From positions 1 through 29,220 of the forward strand of contig CALCNO010000176.1 of NCBI GenBank assembly GCA_937897615.1: 29,220 nucleotides of DNA, read 5' to 3'. Every line of letters starts with the position of its first letter. The first letter of the stretch is position 1. The translations under genes and the position numbers were made by a program. Origin of the DNA: an uncultured Anaerolineaceae bacterium (lineage in GTDB: Bacteria > Chloroflexota > Anaerolineae > Anaerolineales > Anaerolineaceae). The notes under the pieces are model-generated. The model saw nothing but the letters and a program-made list of their open reading frames with translations, did no database searches and was not told the DNA's origin. This document shows positions 6,358-14,366 of this stretch, piece after piece.

Positions 6358-6840
6358 ATGAGCCTCGAATCGAGTACTGAGCGCGATCTGGTCATCCTTG
6401 AGCATATTGAACAAGATCCCGATATCACCCAGGCCGACATGGCCTCGCAGCTTGAAGTGGCTGTTGGTACGATCAACTGGCATCTCAAACGCCTGATCGA
6501 AAAGGGATATATCAAAGTCAGCCGTGCTGAGCGCAAAAAGCTAAAGTACATCATCACGCCCGAAGGCATTGCCCTGCGGGCGCGTCTCACTTTTGATTAC
6601 ATCCAAAATCAGTTCAACCTTTATCGCTTGGTGCGTGAGCGGGTGACGGCGGCACTGCGCGAAGTGACTGCTGCCAACGTTCACTGTGTGCGCATCGAAG
6701 GAAACGGCGACGTGGCCGAAGTGTGCCGCCTGACCTGCCTGGAACATAACGTGCAGGTAGCCTCGGAGCCGGATTTGCCCGTGCTGCGCATTGTGGGCTT
6801 AAAAGTATTTTTTGAGATGGAGGATCATCACAGATCATGA
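6358..6840 (+). CDS. Winged helix-turn-helix regulator (MarR/EPS-associated type)
   Basis: A 160-residue protein. Residues 7-75 form a winged helix: a first helix (ERDLVILEHIEQDP), TQADMASQLEVAVGTINWHLKRLIEKGYI as helix-turn-helix, and a KLKYIITPEG wing. This resembles small MarR-like regulators found at the head of exopolysaccharide clusters. Residues about 85-105 look helical, and 108-150 form an alternating beta/alpha segment that may be a ligand or dimer domain. I chose ATG 6358 because GGAGA precedes it and because the upstream in-frame ATGs lie before or inside the promoter. The next gene's ATG overlaps its end by four bases, so the regulator is translated together with the polysaccharide genes it probably controls. 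Confidence 0.85.
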   Translation: MSLESSTERDLVILEHIEQDPDITQADMASQLEVAVGTINWHLKRLIEKGYIKVSRAERKKLKYIITPEGIALRARLTFDYIQNQFNLYRLVRERVTAALREVTAANVHCVRIEGNGDVAEVCRLTCLEHNVQVASEPDLPVLRIVGLKVFFEMEDHHRS

Positions 6841-7793
6841 GCGAACGTTCATTTTGGCAGGATAAGCGTGTGTGTGTTACCGGCGGTGCAGGTTTTCTGG
6901 GTTCTTTTGTGACCAAAAAACTGCAAGAACGCGGGGCTAAAGAGATTTTTATCCCAACGATTGAAAAATACGATCTGGTACAGATCGATTCCATCCGCCA
7001 GATGTATGCCGATAGCAACCCGGATGTTGTGATCCATCTGGCGGCAATGGTGGGCGGTATCGGCGCCAACATGGATCACCCGGCGGATTTCTTCTACGGA
7101 AATCTGATGATGGGTGTGCAGCTCATTCACGAGGCGTGGAAGCGCGGCGTACAGAAGTTTGTAGCACTGGGTACCATTTGCGCCTACCCCAAATTCACGC
7201 CTATCCCATTCAAAGAGGATGACCTGTGGAACGGTTACCCGGAGGAAACCAATGCACCTTACGGGCTGGCCAAGAAGATGCTCCTGGTGCAGTCGCAGGC
7301 ATACCGTCAGCAGTACGGTTTTAACTCCATATTTCTGATGCCGGTGAACCTGTATGGCCCGCGTGATAACTTCAACCCGCAGTCTTCGCACGTGATTCCG
7401 GCGTTGATCCGCAAGTGCCTGGAAGCCAAAGCCAACAATCTGCCATCCATTGAGGTGTGGGGGGATGGTTCCCCCACGCGTGAGTTCCTCTATGTGGAAG
7501 ATGCGGCAGAGGGCATCCTGCTGGCCACGGAAAAGTATGATAAACCGGAACCGGTCAACCTCGGCTCTGGTATGGAGATCAGTATTAAAGACCTGGTAAC
7601 GCTGATTGCACGCCTGACCGGTTATGAGGGTCAACTGGTCTGGAACACCTCCAAACCAAACGGCCAGCCGCGTCGCCGCTTGAACGTGGAGCGGGCTGAA
7701 CGTGAGTTTGGCTTTGTGGCCCGGGTGAATTTTGAAGAAGGGCTGCGCCGCACCATCGAATGGTACAAGGCACAGATGATTGCAGGAAAGTAA
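6837..7793 (+). CDS. GDP-L-fucose synthase-like NAD(P)-dependent epimerase/reductase
   Basis: A 318-residue extended SDR. It has the nucleotide-binding TGGAGFLG (15-22), the GDP-fucose-synthase hallmark MVGGIGANM with HPADFFYGN, the YGLAK pair (Y142, K146), and the substrate region PVNLYGPRDNF followed by SSHVIPAL with H185. C115 aligns with Cys109 of E. coli GDP-fucose synthase, while the catalytic serine position is Thr113. GDP-fucose synthase makes GDP-L-fucose from GDP-4-keto-6-deoxymannose, which requires the dehydratase Gmd. No gmd is in this window, so either it lies elsewhere or this enzyme acts on a related 4-keto sugar. The start overlaps the regulator by four bases. Confidence 0.82.
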   Translation: MSERSFWQDKRVCVTGGAGFLGSFVTKKLQERGAKEIFIPTIEKYDLVQIDSIRQMYADSNPDVVIHLAAMVGGIGANMDHPADFFYGNLMMGVQLIHEAWKRGVQKFVALGTICAYPKFTPIPFKEDDLWNGYPEETNAPYGLAKKMLLVQSQAYRQQYGFNSIFLMPVNLYGPRDNFNPQSSHVIPALIRKCLEAKANNLPSIEVWGDGSPTREFLYVEDAAEGILLATEKYDKPEPVNLGSGMEISIKDLVTLIARLTGYEGQLVWNTSKPNGQPRRRLNVERAEREFGFVARVNFEEGLRRTIEWYKAQMIAGK

Positions 7794-8647
7794 TGTCTGC
7801 CAAAGCGCTCGAAACCACCAGGCAATCTGACCTGGTAACGATTAAACCTGCGAAGGGCTGGGTTCCTTTAAACCTAAAGGACCTGTGGCACTATCGTGAG
7901 TTGATCTATTTTCTCACCTGGCGCGACCTCAAGGTGCGCTACAAGCAGTCGGTGCTGGGGGTTCTGTGGGCCATCCTCAAGCCCTTTATGAACATGGTGG
8001 TCTTTACCATTTTCTTTGGCGAGTTGGCCAAGATTCCTTCCGATGGCATTCCGTATCCCATTTTCTCGTATACAGGATTGCTGCCATGGGGTTTCTTTGC
8101 GGCGGCGCTGGATGTTTCGGCGCGCTCGATGTTGCAAAGCGGCAGCATGGTATCCAAGATTTACTTCCCGCGAATTATTGTGCCGCTGTCCTCGGTCTTT
8201 GCCAACCTGGTGGATTTTTTGATCGCCTTCGTAATTCTCATCGGCATGATGATCTATTACCAGATCGTTCCCACCATCAACACCTTGTGGCTGCCGGTTT
8301 TCATTCTGCTGGCGATGATCACAGCCATTGGGGTGGGGTTGTGGTTCTCAGCACTGTTGGTGATGTACCGTGATGTGAATTACATGCTGCCCTTTGTATC
8401 CGAAATCTGGAAGTTTATTTCGCCGGTGGTCTATTCCGCTACTTTGATCCCGGAAAAGTGGCAGTGGTTGTATTCGATCAACCCCATGGCGGGGGTGGTG
8501 TCTGGATTCCGTTGGGCGCTGTTGGGGCAGCCGGAGACGATCTCCTTTGGCAGCCTGGCAATCTCCGGCGGCATCTCACTGGTTGTCTTTATCAGTGGCC
8601 TGTATTTCTTCCGCCGCATGGAACGCATTTTTGCAGATATGATCTAG
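7793..8647 (+). CDS. wzm: Polysaccharide ABC exporter permease (Wzm/TagG type)
   Basis: A 284-residue ABC-2 permease. The cytoplasmic N-terminus contains DLWHYRELIYFLTWRDLKVRYKQSVLGVLWAILKP (read in two parts around residues 31-64), typical of O-antigen and teichoic acid exporters. Six hydrophobic segments follow, and the C-terminal half carries NPMAGVVSGFRWALLG (230-245). The ATG overlaps the stop of the preceding gene by one base with GCAGGAAAG as ribosome binding site. The ATPase follows seven bases downstream. Together they would move a lipid-linked glycan across the cytoplasmic membrane. Confidence 0.92.
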   Translation: MSAKALETTRQSDLVTIKPAKGWVPLNLKDLWHYRELIYFLTWRDLKVRYKQSVLGVLWAILKPFMNMVVFTIFFGELAKIPSDGIPYPIFSYTGLLPWGFFAAALDVSARSMLQSGSMVSKIYFPRIIVPLSSVFANLVDFLIAFVILIGMMIYYQIVPTINTLWLPVFILLAMITAIGVGLWFSALLVMYRDVNYMLPFVSEIWKFISPVVYSATLIPEKWQWLYSINPMAGVVSGFRWALLGQPETISFGSLAISGGISLVVFISGLYFFRRMERIFADMI

Positions 8648-8654
8648 GATTTTT

Positions 8655-9917
8655 ATGAGCAATTACGCTGTCACCGTCGCCGATATTGGCAAACAGTACC
8701 GCATCTTTTCCGAGGTCAATCGTTACCGTACCTTGCGCGAGAAGATCGTGGAGGTTGTGCGCAGCCCGATCAAGACCCTCTTCAATCCTACCGGTAGCGA
8801 GTCCTTTTGGGCGTTGCGCCACATCAATTTTGAGGTGGAGCAGGGGATGGTGCTGGGGATTATTGGCAAGAACGGCGCTGGCAAATCCACCCTGTTGAAG
8901 ATACTTTCGCGTGTGGTGGAACCCACCGAAGGCCAGGCGGAAATCCGCGGGCGCGTGGGTTCATTGCTGGAAGTAGGCACGGGCTTTCATCCGGAACTCA
9001 CCGGGCGAGAGAATGTCTTTCTCAATGGTGCCATCCTGGGGATGAAAAAAACCGAGATCGAAAAAAAGTTTGATGAGATCGTGGCCTTCTCAGAGATTGG
9101 CCAATTTATCGATACGCCGGTTAAACGTTATTCCAGCGGCATGTACATGCGCCTGGCTTTTGCCGTCTCGGCCCACCTGGAGCCGGAAATCCTCATCGTG
9201 GATGAAGTTCTGGCTGTGGGCGACGCGGAATTCCAGAAGAAATGCCTGGGTAAAATGAGTGACGTGGCCGGCGAAGGCCGCACGGTGCTGTTTGTTTCAC
9301 ACAACATGTCGGCAGTCACACGTCTGACAAAGGAGTGCATCATCCTGGAACATGGCAAAATGCTGATGCGCGCTGGCAGCCAGGAAGCCGTGGATTACTA
9401 CCTCTCACACGATTACGAGAAGGGCGGTGAACGCCGCTGGAAAGCCGAGGAAATTGATGAGGATGCCCGGCCATTCCGCCCGGTGGCCATCCGCGTGTTG
9501 AATAATCACAAACAGGTGACGGATACCATCCGCTCGGTTGACCCGATGTACATCGAGGTGGAATATGAGTTAGATGCCCCGATCACCGGCCTGCGCGTGG
9601 GCATTTATTTGATGTCAATGCGCGGCGAGTTTGTATTCACTTCTTTTGATACTGATGACCCGGATGACTACAACCGCCTGACCATGCGCAAAACCGGCCG
9701 GTATATCAGCCGTGTGTGCCTTCCGGCGGATATGCTCAACGAAGGACGTTTTGTGATCGGAATGAACGCCAGCGTGTTTCGGGTCAAACGCTATTTTCAT
9801 GATGCCAATGCTGTGGTCTTTACGGTGAACCCTGCCGGCGCTCCGGGGATGCACTGGCCGGAAAACCGCCAGGGGGTTACCCGCCCGCGCCTGAATTGGC
9901 AAATCGAGGAAAAGTAA
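8655..9917 (+). CDS. wzt: Polysaccharide ABC exporter ATPase with C-terminal glycan-binding domain (Wzt type)
   Basis: A 420-residue protein. The ATPase has Walker A GKNGAGKST (71-79), signature YSSGM (159-163), Walker B ILIVDEV (179-185) and switch His216. It is much longer than a minimal ATPase: residues about 270-410 form a beta-rich C-terminal domain of the Wzt type (for example MYIEVEYELDAPITGLRVGIYL). In E. coli O8/O9a this domain recognises the modified non-reducing end of the finished chain before export. Its presence suggests that the chain here carries a terminal modification; two methyltransferase genes downstream are candidates. Confidence 0.93.
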   Translation: MSNYAVTVADIGKQYRIFSEVNRYRTLREKIVEVVRSPIKTLFNPTGSESFWALRHINFEVEQGMVLGIIGKNGAGKSTLLKILSRVVEPTEGQAEIRGRVGSLLEVGTGFHPELTGRENVFLNGAILGMKKTEIEKKFDEIVAFSEIGQFIDTPVKRYSSGMYMRLAFAVSAHLEPEILIVDEVLAVGDAEFQKKCLGKMSDVAGEGRTVLFVSHNMSAVTRLTKECIILEHGKMLMRAGSQEAVDYYLSHDYEKGGERRWKAEEIDEDARPFRPVAIRVLNNHKQVTDTIRSVDPMYIEVEYELDAPITGLRVGIYLMSMRGEFVFTSFDTDDPDDYNRLTMRKTGRYISRVCLPADMLNEGRFVIGMNASVFRVKRYFHDANAVVFTVNPAGAPGMHWPENRQGVTRPRLNWQIEEK

Positions 9918-11539
9918 TGGCTGATGATAAAAAGAGTACATTAAAAAAGTTTTTGGGTAATATTCCCCTGACAGCGGAGCTGTATTGGCTGGTACGACGT
10001 AATCCAAACGGCGTGAACACACGCTTTGCGCTGCGTCGCCTGCAAGAGGTGATGCCGGAACTTGTCAGTGAGGCAAAAGCTGCCAGAAAGACTGCCAAGT
10101 TTGCAGGCAAAAAGGTTTTTGTCTTTGCGGCGATACATTACTGGATCGAGCAGGCAACAGTGACGGCGCTTGGCCTGGCCGCAGACAATAACGATGTGAC
10201 TCTGGGATACTATCCGTATGCCGATTGGCACCAGGACCAGAATAAGTTTGACCTGCGCCGGCAGAACCTGTATACCCAAAAAGTGTTGCAGGCGGCGTCG
10301 CCGCTGATTAAAACGGTGTCTTTCCTTTCCAACCGCGCTTCTTACACTATTCTCCCCAAAGCTGTGCAGGATGCCGTGACCGAGGTTACTGTCTTTGATA
10401 CGCAATACACCCTGCAGATCGAAGATGTCGACCCGGAATGGCCGACCTATCAATTCCGCTACAAGCGCAACCTGGAGGCCGCTCAATCCGTGCTGGATTG
10501 GCTGCGCACCAACAAGCCGGATGTGGTGGTGGTGCCTAACGGGACGATTTTGGAGTTCGGCATTGTTTATCGCCTTGCCAAGTACTTGAGAATTCCGGTG
10601 ATGACCTATGAATTCAGCGACCAAAAAGAGGCCTTCTGGCTTGGGCAAAATGCCGAGATCATGCGCCAGGACACTACCGGGATGTGGAATGCCCGGAAAG
10701 ATGCAAAACTTACCCGGGAGCAGCTCAAACGCATTCAGACACTTTTTGAAAGCCGCCAGCAGGCAAAGACGAATGAGAACTTTACCCGCCAGTGGCAGAG
10801 CCTGCCTTCGCAGGGGGCCGCGACAGTGCGCGAAAGCCTGAAACTGGATAATCGCCCGGTGGTGCTGCTGGCCACCAACGTGCTGGGGGATAGCCTCACT
10901 CTGGGGCGCCAGGTGTTCAGCAAGACAATGGCCGAATGGGTAAGCCGCACCATCCTGTATTTCATCGGGCGGCCAGACATACAACTGGTGATTCGCATCC
11001 ATCCGGGTGAGATTCTCACGCGTGAGTATTCGATGGTGGATGTGGTAAAGCAAACGCTGCCGGAACTGCCGGAGTATATCCATGTGATCCAACCGGAAGA
11101 AAAGGTGAACACTTACGACCTGATTGAAATTACCGATATCGGCCTGGTGTACACGACGACGGTAGGGCTGGAGATGGCGCTTAAGGGTATCCCGGTGGTG
11201 GTGGCCGGCAAAACGCATTATCGCGAGCGCGGTTTCACCTACGACCCGTTTTCCTGGGTGGATTACTTCAAGTTGCTAGGAGCCATGCTTAATAAACCCC
11301 GACAATACCACCTGAACAAGGAACAAGTGAACCAGGCCTGGAAATACGCATATCACTTTTTCTATACTTTCCCACTGCCTTTCCCGTGGCACATTAAACT
11401 GTGGCAGGATTACGAGGAGCACAAAATCTCGCAGGTCTTCAGCAAGGAAGGCAAGCGCAAGTATGGTAACTCCTTCCGCTACCTGGTGGGAGAACCGCTG
11501 GATTGGTCCAAGCCGGATAATGGCAGAAAAGCCTCATGA
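9917..11539 (+). CDS. Large GT-B glycosyltransferase, capsule/teichoic type
   Basis: A 540-residue cytoplasmic protein. The N-terminal half has an alternating fold (FVFAAIHYWIEQATVTALGLA), then DVVVVPNGTILEFGIVYRLAKYLRIP at about 200-225. The C-terminal half has IRIHPGE (H362-P363, E365) and YTTTVGLEMALKGIPVVVAG starting at residue 412. These are the nucleotide- or phosphate-binding features of capsule polysaccharide synthases, Kdo transferases and CDP-glycerol glycerophosphotransferases. The donor sugar cannot be deduced. The ATG overlaps the Wzt stop by one base. It resembles the 537-residue protein at 26875 in length and motif placement, so the two may be paralogues. Confidence 0.75.
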   Translation: MADDKKSTLKKFLGNIPLTAELYWLVRRNPNGVNTRFALRRLQEVMPELVSEAKAARKTAKFAGKKVFVFAAIHYWIEQATVTALGLAADNNDVTLGYYPYADWHQDQNKFDLRRQNLYTQKVLQAASPLIKTVSFLSNRASYTILPKAVQDAVTEVTVFDTQYTLQIEDVDPEWPTYQFRYKRNLEAAQSVLDWLRTNKPDVVVVPNGTILEFGIVYRLAKYLRIPVMTYEFSDQKEAFWLGQNAEIMRQDTTGMWNARKDAKLTREQLKRIQTLFESRQQAKTNENFTRQWQSLPSQGAATVRESLKLDNRPVVLLATNVLGDSLTLGRQVFSKTMAEWVSRTILYFIGRPDIQLVIRIHPGEILTREYSMVDVVKQTLPELPEYIHVIQPEEKVNTYDLIEITDIGLVYTTTVGLEMALKGIPVVVAGKTHYRERGFTYDPFSWVDYFKLLGAMLNKPRQYHLNKEQVNQAWKYAYHFFYTFPLPFPWHIKLWQDYEEHKISQVFSKEGKRKYGNSFRYLVGEPLDWSKPDNGRKAS

Positions 11540-12420
11540 GCGATCCCATGAACGAGGATGCAGTCAAGCAGCAGGTCAGCGCTTTCTACAATGAGATCGG
11601 ATGGAAGCTGGAAAGCGACGGATTCTATCAGAACGCGCGTTACGAGGACTTGCGCCCGGTCTCCCGTGAGTATATTCATCGCTGCCACATGCGCGTTAAA
11701 CGCCAACTTGCGCCAACAGGTAAGTACCTGTTGGATGCAGGTTCCGGCCCGGTGCAATGGCCGGAATATTTGACCTATTCTGAAGAGTATCAATATCGCG
11801 TCTGCCTGGACATCTCAATTTTGGCGCTCAAAGAGGCACGCAAGCGCCTGGGCGAAAAAGGACTGTTTGTGGTTTCGGATGTGGCCAATCTGCCGTTTAA
11901 ATCCGACAGCTTCGATGGACTGGTTTCGATGCACACCTTGCATCACATCCCGCCTGAGGAACAGCCGGCAGCCTATGAAGGGTTCGGGCGTGTGCTCAAG
12001 CCCGGCAAGAGCGGCGTGGTGGTGAATGCCTGGACGACTCCGGCTTTTATGGCCAAAATGCAGCCGCTGGTGAATTTGATGGACCGCGCGAATGGTATCT
12101 TGAAACGCTTAAAGAAACAGGAAGCGACCGTGCAACCGTCAACCCCCGCGAAAGCAAAACCAACCGGCACCTTTACCCAGCACATTACCCCGCTGTGGCT
12201 AAAAGAAAAACTGGCAGGCAAAGTGCAGTTTAAAATTTTGCCGTGGCGCAGCGCGAGCGTGCGCTTTTTGCGTTCGGTCATCCAGCCGTGGAATTGTGGA
12301 CGCCTATGGCTTAAGTGGTTGTACCGACAGGAAGAACGCCACCCGGAATATTACGGAGAGAACGGTCAGTATCCAATGATCGTGATTCAGAAACCCACAT
12401 TAAAGAAAATGGGAGAGTAA
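11536..12420 (+). CDS. Class I SAM-dependent methyltransferase
   Basis: A 294-residue protein with motif I LDAGSGP (66-72), an acidic residue after the second strand in VCLDIS, a motif IV region SFDGLVSMHTLHHIP, and a post-motif GFGRVLKPG. This is the methyltransferase type 11 pattern. The N-terminal 60 residues (FYNEIGWKLESDGFYQNARYEDL) are probably a substrate lid. The start overlaps the previous stop by four bases (ATGA). In this setting it may O-methylate a sugar, possibly as the chain cap seen by the exporter; that is inference. Confidence 0.85.
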   Translation: MSDPMNEDAVKQQVSAFYNEIGWKLESDGFYQNARYEDLRPVSREYIHRCHMRVKRQLAPTGKYLLDAGSGPVQWPEYLTYSEEYQYRVCLDISILALKEARKRLGEKGLFVVSDVANLPFKSDSFDGLVSMHTLHHIPPEEQPAAYEGFGRVLKPGKSGVVVNAWTTPAFMAKMQPLVNLMDRANGILKRLKKQEATVQPSTPAKAKPTGTFTQHITPLWLKEKLAGKVQFKILPWRSASVRFLRSVIQPWNCGRLWLKWLYRQEERHPEYYGENGQYPMIVIQKPTLKKMGE

Positions 12421-12422
12421 AA

Positions 12423-13427
12423 ATGGATTGGTCAAAAAAAGTAATTCTGGTTACCGGTGGCACCGGTTCATTTGGGAAAAAATTCATCCGTGTGATGCTG
12501 GATGAGTACCATCCTGCCAAGATCATCGTGTTTAGCCGCGATGAGCTAAAGCAGCACGAAATGCGTGCATCCGGGTACGACCATCCCTCCCTGCGTTACT
12601 TCATTGGAGATATTCGCGATAAGGAACGCTGCAAACGCGCTTTTGACGGCGTGGATGTGGTCATCCATGCGGCAGCGCTCAAACAGGTACCAGCGTGCGA
12701 GTACAACCCGATGGAAGCCATCAAGACCAATATTCTGGGCAGCAGCAATGTGATCGATGCTGCCATTGATTCCGGTGTGAGCCGCGTGGTGGCCTTGAGC
12801 ACCGACAAGGCAGTTAACCCGGTGAACCTGTATGGCGCCACCAAGCTGGCCGCTGAAAAACTGTTTGTGCAATCCAATGCTTATGCCGGCGGGCGTGAAG
12901 TGCGCTTTGCCTGCGTGCGCTACGGCAATGTGGTGGGCAGCCGCGGTTCGGTGGTGCCGGTATTCCTCAAGCAACGCGAGAGCGGCAAGGTTACCGTCAC
13001 CGATGACCGCATGACGCGCTTCTGGATCAGCCTGGAACAGGGTGTGCGCTTTGTGATCAACGCTGCCGAGAACATGTTTGGTGGCGAGGTATTTGTGCCC
13101 AAGATTCCCAGCTGTACCGTCAGCGATCTGGCACGCGCAGTAGCCCCGGACGCAAAGATCGAGATCATTGGCATCCGCCCCGGCGAAAAACTACACGAGG
13201 TGCTGATCTCTGAAGATGAAGCACGTCAGACGGTGGAGATGCCGGATATGTACGTGGTGCAGCCGGCAGAAGCGCTGTGGTTTGGGCGCGATTGGGAATC
13301 CAGAGGAAAGCTGCTCTCTGATGGTTTCCGCTATGCCTCAAACACCAATACCGAATGGCTGAATGTGGAGCAGATCAAAAAGATCATCGCTCCCATCGAA
13401 GCCGACTACCTGGCCGGGAGGCTCTAA
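12423..13427 (+). CDS. pseB: UDP-N-acetylglucosamine 4,6-dehydratase (inverting), PseB-like
   Basis: A 334-residue SDR matching PseB/FlaA1 in length and motifs: TGGTGSFGKK (11-20), FSRDELKQHEM, AAALKQVP, the catalytic Thr127-Asp128-Lys129 with Tyr137 and Lys141, RYGNVVGSRGSV, and IRPGEKLHEVL near the end. The enzyme converts UDP-GlcNAc to the 4-keto-6-deoxy sugar with C5 inversion. PseB normally feeds the aminotransferase PseC, but the next gene encodes an RmlD-like reductase. The CapE/FnlA branch, which leads to reduced deoxy amino sugars, is therefore a real alternative. GGGAGAG precedes ATG 12423, two bases after the previous stop. Confidence 0.88.
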   Translation: MDWSKKVILVTGGTGSFGKKFIRVMLDEYHPAKIIVFSRDELKQHEMRASGYDHPSLRYFIGDIRDKERCKRAFDGVDVVIHAAALKQVPACEYNPMEAIKTNILGSSNVIDAAIDSGVSRVVALSTDKAVNPVNLYGATKLAAEKLFVQSNAYAGGREVRFACVRYGNVVGSRGSVVPVFLKQRESGKVTVTDDRMTRFWISLEQGVRFVINAAENMFGGEVFVPKIPSCTVSDLARAVAPDAKIEIIGIRPGEKLHEVLISEDEARQTVEMPDMYVVQPAEALWFGRDWESRGKLLSDGFRYASNTNTEWLNVEQIKKIIAPIEADYLAGRL

Positions 13428-14344
13428 TGAGCCGTTTTATGGTCACTGGCGCTTCCGGCTTGCTGGGGCTGAACTTTGCTCTGGCAGTGGACGGGCGCCA
13501 GCACCAGGTCACCGGGGTAGATAATCGTAACCCGCTGGGGTGGGTCAATTTTGCCACGCGCCAGGCCGATCTCATTGAGAATGGCATCATTGAAACATTG
13601 GTGGAAGAGATTAAGCCGGATGTGATCCTGCATTGCGCTGCAATGGCCAATGTGGACGATTGTGAAAAACGCCCGCAGATGGCGCAGCGCGTGAATGCCG
13701 AACTACCCGGGCAAATTGCAGCAGTTGCCAAAAAACACCAGATCAAGATGGTGCATATTTCAACAGATGCTGTTTTTGATGGTCAAAAGGGAAATTACAG
13801 TGAAAGTGATGTGCCCGCTCCTCTGAGTGTATATGCGCGCACCAAACGCGAGGGTGAGTTGGCGGTGTTGGCCGCCAACCCATCGGCGCTGGTAACACGG
13901 GTGAACTTTTATGGCTGGAGCATTAGCGGCACGCGCAGCCTGGCGGAGTTCTTTGTCAATAATTTGGCAGACGGAAAAGAGGTCAAAGGCTTTACGGACA
14001 TCCATTTTTGCCCGATGATGGTGTTGGACCTGGCTGCCACGCTGGTGGAAGCGGTCACTAAGGATCTCAGCGGCCTGTACCATACGGTGGGGCCGGAGAG
14101 CATGTCGAAATATGCGTTTGGTGTGGCGATTGCCCGCCAGTTTGGTTTCGATGAAGGGTTGGTCATACCTGCCTCTGTCACAGAGGGGGGATTGGCAGCG
14201 GCGCGCTCCCCAAATCTGACCCTCTCCACGGAAAAACTCGCCCAGGCGCTGGGCCATCCATTGCCTGGCTTTGCGCAAGGCCTGGTCAAGTTCCACGATC
14301 AGTACCGCCACGGATTTCCACAGTTGATTCGTTCTCTGGCTTAG
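13427..14344 (+). CDS. RmlD-like sugar-nucleotide reductase (SDR)
   Basis: A 305-residue SDR with GASGLLG (8-14), the ISTDAVFDG motif (S112, T113, D114) and YARTK (Y136, K140). This pattern is that of dTDP-4-dehydrorhamnose reductase and relatives, which reduce 4-keto sugars. The gene overlaps the PseB-like gene by one base, so its substrate may be the PseB product rather than a dTDP sugar. No RmlA, RmlB or RmlC is in the window, which argues against a rhamnose role. It lacks the C-terminal cupin extension of CapF-type reductases. Confidence 0.85.
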   Translation: MSRFMVTGASGLLGLNFALAVDGRQHQVTGVDNRNPLGWVNFATRQADLIENGIIETLVEEIKPDVILHCAAMANVDDCEKRPQMAQRVNAELPGQIAAVAKKHQIKMVHISTDAVFDGQKGNYSESDVPAPLSVYARTKREGELAVLAANPSALVTRVNFYGWSISGTRSLAEFFVNNLADGKEVKGFTDIHFCPMMVLDLAATLVEAVTKDLSGLYHTVGPESMSKYAFGVAIARQFGFDEGLVIPASVTEGGLAAARSPNLTLSTEKLAQALGHPLPGFAQGLVKFHDQYRHGFPQLIRSLA

Positions 14345-14366
14345 TCATTCAGCAAGGAGGAATTCA

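Noticed and set aside
6849..7634. A 261-codon open frame on the minus strand
   Set aside because: It is antisense to the GDP-fucose-synthase-like gene, whose motifs are clear; the antisense translation is low-complexity and His/Arg/Gln-rich as shadow frames often are.
9941..11218. A 425-codon open frame on the minus strand
   Set aside because: It lies wholly opposite a well-supported glycosyltransferase gene, has no ribosome binding site I could see, and its translation shows no recognisable motif.
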